Assembly (NCBI GenBank): GCA_034766995.1
Contig: CM068315.1
Coordinates: 55,039,556 to 55,103,555, forward strand
Source of the DNA: Acanthacorydalis orientalis
Taxonomy: Eukaryota > Arthropoda > Insecta > Megaloptera > Corydalidae
DNA length: 64,000 bases
Direction: 5' to 3'
Below are positions 26,188 through 36,500 of the stretch, piece after piece; within the stretch, counting starts at the first letter, position 1; every line of letters starts with the position of its first letter. A program made the position numbers and the translations under genes. The notes beneath the pieces were generated by a model, which worked only from the letters and a program-made list of their open reading frames with translations, did no database searches and was not told where the DNA came from.

Positions 26188-29100
26188 TTTCAAAAAGTAT
26201 CAAGGGTATTCCCATTTGGTAGTAAATATAAAAAAAAACACAATAAACCAGGTGACAAAAGCTTATAAAACGCTCACCCTATTCAATTCAATAAGTTTAA
26301 AAAAAGGCTTTAATCCTACAAATTAGAAAATGACGCACAAATACATATCTAAAAACATTTCGATAGCCCCAGCGCAACACAGAATAATAATTGATATCAA
26401 AGGTACTGAAAATCAATCTTTAATTTATAATTACTGTAGAATACTTGGAATGAATCGTATACATCATATCTATTTGGCATTGGAACTGCATTAAAGAAAT
26501 CAAAGTCTGTGTAAACAGACGGATCGTTAAAACATAAAAGAGTATTGATTGACTGAAACCGTCGACGTTACTGAAGTTCTTCAATAAATACCTTCCAAAT
26601 AATTGAGTTTATAAATCGTTCAATTAGCACGTCGTCATCGACACCCATCTGCTGGTTTATCAGTCGAAAATATTTCAATTTGTTGATTAATATTCTGTTT
26701 GTTTCACGCGCAGAATCGAAAGAAAACGCATATAAATAGGCGAACAAACTATGTGCCTGTTTGAAAATTACAAATTTGCTTTATTTTATTATTTGATTGC
26801 TTTAATAAAAAAAAATATCCTCTTCAGAGCTTGTTCTATACTTTTATATCTATTATAAATTGTTATTCCACGATTGATTTTTTTAAAAAAGAATACTTTG
26901 TACAACTATATATATATATATATAAATTATTATGACAGTTAATGTCGACCGCTTCAAAGTTAACGGATATGCAACATTTATGTATTTATATTTAAAAAAA
27001 ATCAGTTAATTATACGCTTCATTTATTACATTTTATACACCGCGTTTCTTAACAGGAAGCTTACAAAAAATACAAATCCAGAATTCAATTAGTATTTCCT
27101 TCAACATACCTTTTACTACTTTACAAAAATAGCTTGTAGGTATAAAACATAATATTGTGTATCCTTAAACATTCGACTTTTTCCATATTCTATAATTGAA
27201 TTTATAATTAGTATCATTTAAACATTAAACAGTTTAAGAACAATCAAAAAAACACGTTAATTAAAATAAAACCTACTTTTTCTCAAATATAGTTTTTTTT
27301 GAAAAAATTAAAATATAAATTTACTTAAATCATATTAACAGACGTGTATTAATTGGACATAAAATATTTTAATATGACGGTTTCAAGTTTACTGCATTGT
27401 TTTTATTCAAGAAATGTATTCAGTTTATTAACAAATTATAATACTTATCACAAAGAAAAATGAATTTTATTTTAAATTTGATCCGGATTTAAAAAGGCAT
27501 ATTTAATGAAGAAGAAACATTAAAGTACAACCTGATAATCGATCTGTCTCTAACAAATTTTATGAATCTTCATTTTAATAAAATTTGATTCTAAAATGTG
27601 GACCGATAGTAGTAAAGACACAATTCTTTCACCATTAAAGAGCAGTGCTTTGTGTAATTATCTCGGTAAGCATAAATTTATTTGCAGATAGACCGATTAT
27701 TCCATCACTGGTTATTACATTTTCTTGCAAAATTCGTAAATAGTCATATTTGTCCATAGTTTGTTCAATGAATACCAAATTTGAAACACCTGCGGCGCAC
27801 ACACACCTCCTTATCATCACACTACACCCACCATGTTTGTTGCTGGTATAATATTTTCCTTATTAAATTCTCTATTTACTCTTCTTCATACTTTTACGTA
27901 TCCTTCCAAATCAAAAAATATTAAGCTTACTCTCTCATCACTGAAAACTACATTTCTCCACAATTTCTCTGATTGGTTTTTATATGCATACTCCATACTC
28001 CACCAAATAGAGAGCATTGCTTTCCAACCCTGGATGTTTCGCTTCGGTGTCGGCGTTGATGGTTGGCCAGGATCAACCTATGATTTCTTGCGTTTCATCG
28101 TTATATCGAAAAATATATAGTGTTATGAAACGCTAATTAAAAGTTAATTTATAAATATATTTCACGTTCGCCGTTATGTAGATATAGAGCTAGTTAAAGA
28201 ATTTATAAAACCGTCGATTGGCTCGTTATAAGTAAAATGAAATATTCGCCTCGAAATTCATCCAAATCTCAACGTTTCCGTCAACTCGACACACATTATT
28301 TCACCTTGTATTATCGCGCGGAATGTCTCGATTATTTTTAATGCGTGTGCACGAAACACGTCTTCCTATTAATAAAGATCTCGGCAACGATTATCAGCGA
28401 GAGTGATTTTATAACGTGTATTAGTTAGTGGACGCTGCGGATGGACGATAAGGACGGCCAGGAATAACTCCTGGCGCGGTGCATCTCGACGCCCAGTCGC
28501 GGCCCACTTCACGTTCAGTTAGATCAGGTCGGTGTCTCGGACAAATGTCTCGGTGTCGTTTCATTTTTATCGTCACGATGCACACACACTGAATCCATAT
28601 CGTGGACAAACGCGCGTTACATATGATTCAATATTTCATCCTTACTCATAAGTGTTTACGTGCGTGCTAAATATATTTCCTATGCGATTTCATTCACGTG
28701 CACATTTTATTTAAATTCTATCGTTTTCTCCCATCTCCATACGTTTGAAATGTCAATACAAGTGATTCAATAATATATCATAAAATTAAATAATAACGCA
28801 ATAATATATGTACAAATAAACCGTTGTGAATAAAATTAATTCCCCGACTGATTCGATTCAATCAATAGTGTATGAAAATTTAAATATAAATATATAATAG
28901 TTGGCAATAATTATAACAAATGACTGTATAAAAATAATTAAAATTGTAAAATTCGATTTTAATTGTTGGAGCAGTGATACAAACTTTATACAGATACTGA
29001 ATTCGAAAAAATACAATTGTGTAATTGATTCGTATATTTTTTAAAGCAATAACAACAAAAATATATTGAGCTAACGACCTCTAAGCATTTTAATTTTACA

Positions 29101-29237
29101 CTACTGGGTGTTGTGTCCTGTACTTTGACAAATGCTGTTATAAACTAGAATACTTGTACAGTTCTTTGCATTTGATCATCAATATCAGTTATCTGTATTT
29201 TTCTCGATTTTAAAATTATAAATAGCTCGAATATATC

Positions 29238-29300
<63 letters not shown>

Positions 29301-30531
29301 TGTATGTATGTAACCCATGTTTATAAATAGGTAGCATCACTGAAAATAGCTTGTCAAAAAGTTAGGCAGAAAAACAATATAAAAAAAACTCATCAGGCAT
29401 ATCATAAATCCATTTTTTTATTTTTGTTTCAAAACAAATATATTAATTCTAGTAATGGCATTATTTTAAAATAGACTTAATCTTTCTTTTACAAATACAT
29501 TTTTAACATAAAAAAAAGATTTATTTGGATTGTTTCTGCGACAGAAAAATATTTTTTGTACTTGAGTGCTCTGAGGATGATAATGTTGCCATTGAATTGG
29601 ACATAAGCCAGTATGAAAATGATCAATAATTAATTATTCAATAGTATAGTGTATGGAAAGGGAAAATTCGTTTCGGAAAATTAATATTCTCGGTTCGAAA
29701 TACTGTAATTATCTATAATTCTCTTTTGATATAATTCGATCACTCTGTTTATTTTTGATTCGATCCATTTAAATAGTTAGTTATGTAAGACTTGTCTCAA
29801 ATTTATAGTAAATTACAGTAGAATCCAGAAAAGTTAACAATTTGAGACATGCTCAAGTTTTTGAATAAATATAGAAAATGAACTGTTTATTGCACATATT
29901 TAACTAGGATTCGTTAATTTAAAAAAGACAGTACGGGTTTCATGTGTTCATCAGTTTCACATTTTTATAATATCTAAAAAAGATATAACATAAAGAGATG
30001 CTAAGAACTCGTACGTGCAGAATAAATGAAAAAAGTAGATTTTTTTTAATTCGTTATCTTAAACGATCGTTCGAATAACATGTCAACAATGAAGACGACA
30101 CCTTTGTCACGACACAATCAGTTCCGCGGAATCAAAAAGGAAATATTGAATCAAGAAGTGTCATTATGTATCGCATCTATGACAGTAAGTCCAGAATATC
30201 TCTGACTATACACATCGATTGAACTATATTTTCGTAGGTGTTCCAATAGTTTATATATTTTTATAACTATTTATACATTGTAAACAGTTGAAATGTTTAT
30301 GTTAGTTACATTTATAATTTTTAACCTTTGTATATGTTCCTATAGCCCTCACGTTGTATTAAGAAATATATACAATCCGAAGGTGAATATATGTTAACAA
30401 AATAGATGGAAATAAATCCATATACAAAAACTATAATGGATTTTATTAGTAATATGTTGCAATATTACTCTATTCTCTGCCACTCTATAACATTGTTTAT
30501 ATGTCTACTTTAATGTGTTTATTTTATTTGC

Positions 30532-30594
<63 letters not shown>

Positions 30595-33500
30595 TGAAAA
30601 TCGGCTAATTTTTATCGGCTGTCTGGATCATAATAACCATCAATATAACCACCAATAATATCACCTGTTGAAAATGCAAGATATAAAACAATTTTTTTAT
30701 TGTACAATCATTTTTAATTAATAAATATTCTTGAATTTCTCTCAAAAGATAAATTTCGTCAGGGAAAAATTGTATATTAAAAATTGTAAATGGATTTATT
30801 TTCTAATTTTGTATACAAATAAGTGTTTTTTTTTTTGGTCAGTCTCTACATCACCTTATATATTTTCTTGTACATCGACAACACTTATTTTCATCCAGAA
30901 CACTATCTTTTATCCTAACCTTGCAATGTATAATATTAGGGTAGCACGGGGTTGAGTACCGTTTTTTTTAAAAAATCGTTTTTCATTAACAAAATAAATG
31001 TGTTTCTCGAAATTAATAACGCTATTACAAGGGTCAAACCGTTAGTTACAAAAATGTGTATGCAGTTTTAGTATTCATTTTGAATTTTTTCGAATCTAAT
31101 ACATGATTTTAAAAAAGTTTGACTTGTTTTAATTTCGTTTGTAACAAGTAACACGTTACAAGTGCTGTTAATCTGTTTAAAAATATACCTCGTTGATTTT
31201 AGGTAAAAAGCATTAAAATCAAAAAACAATAGTTTTCAGACAAAATTAGATTCGCACAAATCTTCTTAACGTCGCTCAATGCCTGAATAAAAAATATCCA
31301 CAGATTTTACTCTCATTTCAGAAATATTTAACACATTTGTACAATTCGAAAGACAACCGAAATATGTGCTCATTGTTTTCATAATTCAAAAACGAGAAAA
31401 ACTGTATTTTCATTTCGTATATATTATACAAAACATTTTTCTGATTAAAATGTATAATAATTAATTATTGGTCATTTTGATTAATACTTACAGCGATTTA
31501 ATTGCATTAATATTTATAAATAATTATTAACTGATTTAGATGGCGATATCCAATCATCCTTAAAGCACTAGAAGATAGAAAAAATATTTCTCAAAGTACC
31601 TCTCAATAAGTAATAACCCGAATAATAAATAATCAATTATTGAATATTTTGATCAGAAAAGTGTTTTGTACGATTAGTAGGAAGTGAAAATTAATTTGTA
31701 AAAGTAAAATTAGTTGCAATGCTACGAAAATATAATAGTGAGAAATTGCACTTAACTCTCTACTGCATGTTTGGCGTTTTTCTTAAAAAAATATCTATAT
31801 ATCAGTAAATTCAAGAAAAATGTTTTTAATCACTGTCTTTATTTATTGTATTTCTTTTAATGGACAAGTAAGACTTTATAAGCAATAAAATACAGGTGTA
31901 AAATGCGATTTTATATCTAATCGAGATCACAAATTCGGTCTTTTTAAGACCAAACAAATTATTATCTAAAGAGTAAAATAGAAATTCTTATAGATACAGG
32001 TCATTTTTTATGTGATATAGAGAAATGACAGAACTCGCTACTCATTAGAAACAAAATATATTATTTTATATCAGTTAAATTTTATGGTACTAAACAAACA
32101 TTGTTAACACTTTAAATAGCACATAAATCACCGATGGTCGCCAATGTTCAAAGACAGATCGACAATAGAAACGTTCGGACGTCGCACATGGACACAACTA
32201 GGCAAAATGCACGGTTCAGATTTTAAAAATACTAAATTATTAATACAATCTTAATTAGTATAATATTTTTGACCACTTTATAGAAAATACCTGGACCGAA
32301 TCCATTTCCTTACACCAATGATATTATTTTTTTTTTATTTTACCTATAAAGATATTTATTTTCAATAGTGTATAAAAATAATAAAAGCAATACTTGATTT
32401 TTTCTGGAAAAAAATATATACTTTAACTAGTATATATATATATTTATATAATGAACTTTTTAATTTTCACAAACACATATGTAACTACATTTGAAAAGAA
32501 TTAATATATCCTCTTGTTAAATAGATCTCAAGCTTTTCATATTTCCATAATATTAAATAAATTTAAATGCTATTCGACTGTTTTTCATCGTATCAAATAC
32601 ATATTTCAATTTGTAGATAGATGAACTTTACACGGAAATATTATGCGAAATCCTCCACAATGTGGGATGTGACAGTGGAGCAGGACCTGGACGTGAATCC
32701 TTACTCGCATATATTCAAGAAGCATTTCATATGTCTAATGACAGACACAATGAATTACTCGAAGGAGCTGAAAAGCGCGAAGCTCCCGAAATTATGCTTA
32801 ATGTGGAAGTAGTTGAAGCTCGTGATATTGTACCAAAGGATCCTAATGGACTTGCAGATCCTTTCGTCACTTTATATTTGCAGTCGATGACTCAACGACG
32901 ATACAACACATCTGTCAAATCAGAAACGTTGAGTCCTGTCTGGGAGGAACATTTTTCCTTGTAAGTATATTCAATTATATATTATTTTCGTGATTTAATT
33001 GTTCATCTTATCTATATACTTGACTCGACATATTTTTTTTTACCGATCAATTCACAATTACAGCAGAGTCCCGATTGTCCATACAAATGACTAACTATGA
33101 TTGAAGCAAATAATTAAAAACACGAATAAAAGAAATATAACTTTCTTTGAACTCTGTTATAACACTGTAGAATGTAAAAAAAGTGACAATTTATTTAAAG
33201 AAAACGAAAAAATTTGTTCGTTTTGTTGTTTTCAAATATTTGATTATTTTTGATGCATCTTTAATTCCGGTCTTAGTCAAAACGATTGCCCCTTATGTAT
33301 TTTAATTCTTTTAGTATCTACCGCTTTCATCTCCCTCTCGAAACTGCTTTATTATTATTTTGAGAATTGATATTTTCAAATTTATTGTTTCCAAAAAAAA
33401 TATCATTTCAGTATTAACAATGTGTAAAATAATGAATAATCCATACGCACATCTTTTGTGTTAGACTATATTTATAAAAATTTAAATTGAAAATGAACTG

Positions 33501-36500
33501 TGTACAAATTTATACAAAAATATTTTTACATTTACATTTCATATATGTATATTGCTCGGAAATCATACAGCACAAGACAATTTTAGAAAAAATTATCTTT
33601 CTTCTATAAGCATTTTGCATTGTAAATAAATTTCATTGATAACCGAACAACAAAATTATAATTCAGTAAATTTCCCAGTAGACAACAAATAAAAAAATAA
33701 TTATAAAATGCATTTATTATATTCTTCTGAAACCTTCAGTATTTAATTTTAACTTTTTTCGTTCAAATCCTGGAGCATCTATTTATAATTTTTTTAATAA
33801 CGTTTGGTGCTCGAAAAATAAAATTCTTTTCTCTAGAAACGAATGTGCGCAATTTAATTCTTTTTTTTTGTTTTCAGGCCTATATCAGAAAATGTAAGCG
33901 AAGACACACTCTGCTTAGAAGTATGGGATTTCGATCCAGCAGAAACTGTGAAAGAAAAATTAGGAAAATTGTTCGATGTCCGTGGAATACGCGGATTACG
34001 AAAACTTTTAAAAGAAATTGCTGTTACAGCTAGCACTGGTCATCATGAAAATGAACTTATTGGCAAAGCTAGCATTCCTCTTAAGGTACATTTGATTTAT
34101 CTTTTGTTTAGATGAAAAAAAATATGAAAAAGTGGAAAAAAAATCAATTTTTATTGTCTTCTTATTTATATAAAAATAATAAGTATACATTTTTATTATT
34201 TTATGTGTAGCCAATCGGTTGTAAAATATTTTTAAAACAATCTCGTATTTTTATTCATTTAGATAATTTTTTTATTTATTTATTTTAGTTGTATAAGAAT
34301 TAATATAAAATGTCAGTGTATATATATATAAATATGTATATATAATAAGTATATGTTTGCTGTGGTGCACTCAGGATTTAATTTGGGGGAGGGAGGGGAT
34401 TGAACGGATAAAAAATTGATTTTAGAAATTTATTTAAAGAATAAAATCCAGTTTTCTTTTCTTTTTACAAAGCTCTTGAATTACTTCAGTCGTGCTTACA
34501 TTAATCTCTCTGTGTATACATAGGAGATAGTGATAGGTGATTATATTAATCTCTCTGTGTACATAGGAGTATTTTCGCACGATAATTTTGTTTTGTTTTC
34601 TAGTATTTTTTTCCTTTTTCCATTAGGGGGCGGAGGGTGTAGGCCCCCCTGCCGCCCCTTCCTGGGTGTACCACTGTATGTGTGTATATCTATCTAAAAT
34701 TAATATTTTTTAAATAGACAATTCCTGCATCTGGAATGACTATGTGGTATAGTTTGGACAAAAAGAACAAACTTCGACGTCAAGGAGTGTTAAGACTCCA
34801 TCTTACATTCAGTTCACAAAAACAAACCCGCGTAGCAGCTCAAGAACATAGGCATCTAATGAAGATGTTATTAATGCATGAAATAGAAAATAGTAAAGTA
34901 AGTAAAAGTAGTTTAACATTTTTTTAATAAACTATTAAAAATAAATTGTATAGACAATGTTTATTTAACTTAAAAATATTTTCATATCTAGCAAAATTAC
35001 AATATATTTTGTGTATATTGTAATATTATGGTTTTAAAATATTTTATTAACTATTGATCATTTTAGGTATGTGCATTTTGGTGGTGTGGAAATTACAGTC
35101 AACAAGCAGAAGCATTACTTACTCAACATGCAGCACAAAGTGGTCTCAACCAAATCGATATAGCTTTAACTCAATGGTCTGTTTATTGTACTGTACACGC
35201 AGACCATCATCTCAGTTTTTCTCTTTTTAATACTTTACTCGATAAGTTATCGAAACATTTACAAAGCAATACGATTCCCGAAGAAGAGGTCAAAATTTTC
35301 TGGGACTCTGTTAAAAGATTATTACCTTCGTGTTTTAATATTGTTCGTAAAGTAAGAAAGAAGTCGTCCAGTGACAAAAATACAATAAAGCAAACTATCG
35401 ATGTCTTGAAAGTTTTATCAAAACTTTCAAAACTGACACCTCCTGAAAAAACAGATCTATTCCCAGCTAATATGTATCCATGGATAACAAGAACAGATGA
35501 AGGTCCACATCAAGATATTAGATCAGCTCTCGGTGATGCTGTCACACAAGGTGCAAGCGATTGGTTTAATCATGCTATGGAAAATAATAAATGTCCAGAT
35601 AATACAAATGAATCTAAAATGCGACATATGATCAAAATCGTACAACTTGTCAGAACAGATTTACAAAGAGCCGTGGAGTTTTTCGATAAAGTATTTCAGG
35701 AGTAAGTAAAATTTGTATGTATATATATATATATATACATGTGTATTGGCACCTATATTTGAATATATATTATTTCTTATTTTTTAAACAGGATTGTAAA
35801 TTTTCAATATGCTAGAATGTTGTATATTTTATATGAACAAAGAGTTGCCACACTTGTTGAACCAGATATATTAGCAATTTGTAAGTCATTAAAGCGATTA
35901 AATTTCACAAAAACTTCTCCAGCAAATGATGCAGCTGTCGAAAGTCCTCTTGAACAAGGAACTACACTGTTCGAATTGTATTTAGTACTTCAACGGTTCG
36001 TTGTGTAAGTATAAAAATAATAAACGTATATATGATGTCATTTCATATGCAGTGAAATTTTATATATATATGTGTGTGTGTATGTATGTATATGTATATT
36101 TTGTATTTTAAAGGCTTGGACTCGGTCTCTGTCCGACTGACAGTGAAAATTTTAGAGTGAAAGATTTCCACCAATGGTTCCATGGTGGTGTATCACAGTG
36201 GTTAGATATAGCAGTATATAAAGCACTTCAAAGAATCGAAAAGGCTGTAGAATTAGATTCGTTAATACCAGTTTCATCTGATGTAAAATATAGCTCATCA
36301 GCTGTTGATACATTAACAATATTTTATCAAATTAAGGTATTTTGGAAACAATTAAACTGGCCAGATGTTGAAGGATGTTACACGTTTGTTGCAAAAATAA
36401 TAGATGTATGTATATAAATCTACTATAGATTTTAAATTATTATTAAAATTCCATTTATGATATTTTTAGGAAATTTGTCATTGCTGTGTATTTTATGCTG

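Larger units (their letters stand above)
25682..32616. other. Intron 2 of the unc-13-4-like gene
   Basis: A 6.9-kb intron without a host exon I can support. It contains TA arrays (25840-25911, 26129-26183, 29244-29295, 30536-30589), a decayed Tc1 transposase (27635-28110), a CpG-rich island (about 28130-28620) and snap-back MITE copies 6 and 7. Otherwise it is AT-rich and unrecognised. Confidence 0.65.

Noticed and set aside
28421..28609. 62-codon minus-strand frame in the CpG-rich island
   Set aside because: There is no splice-site context consistent with the unc-13-4 exons and no recognisable motif. GC-rich sequence has fewer stops, so open frames are expected.
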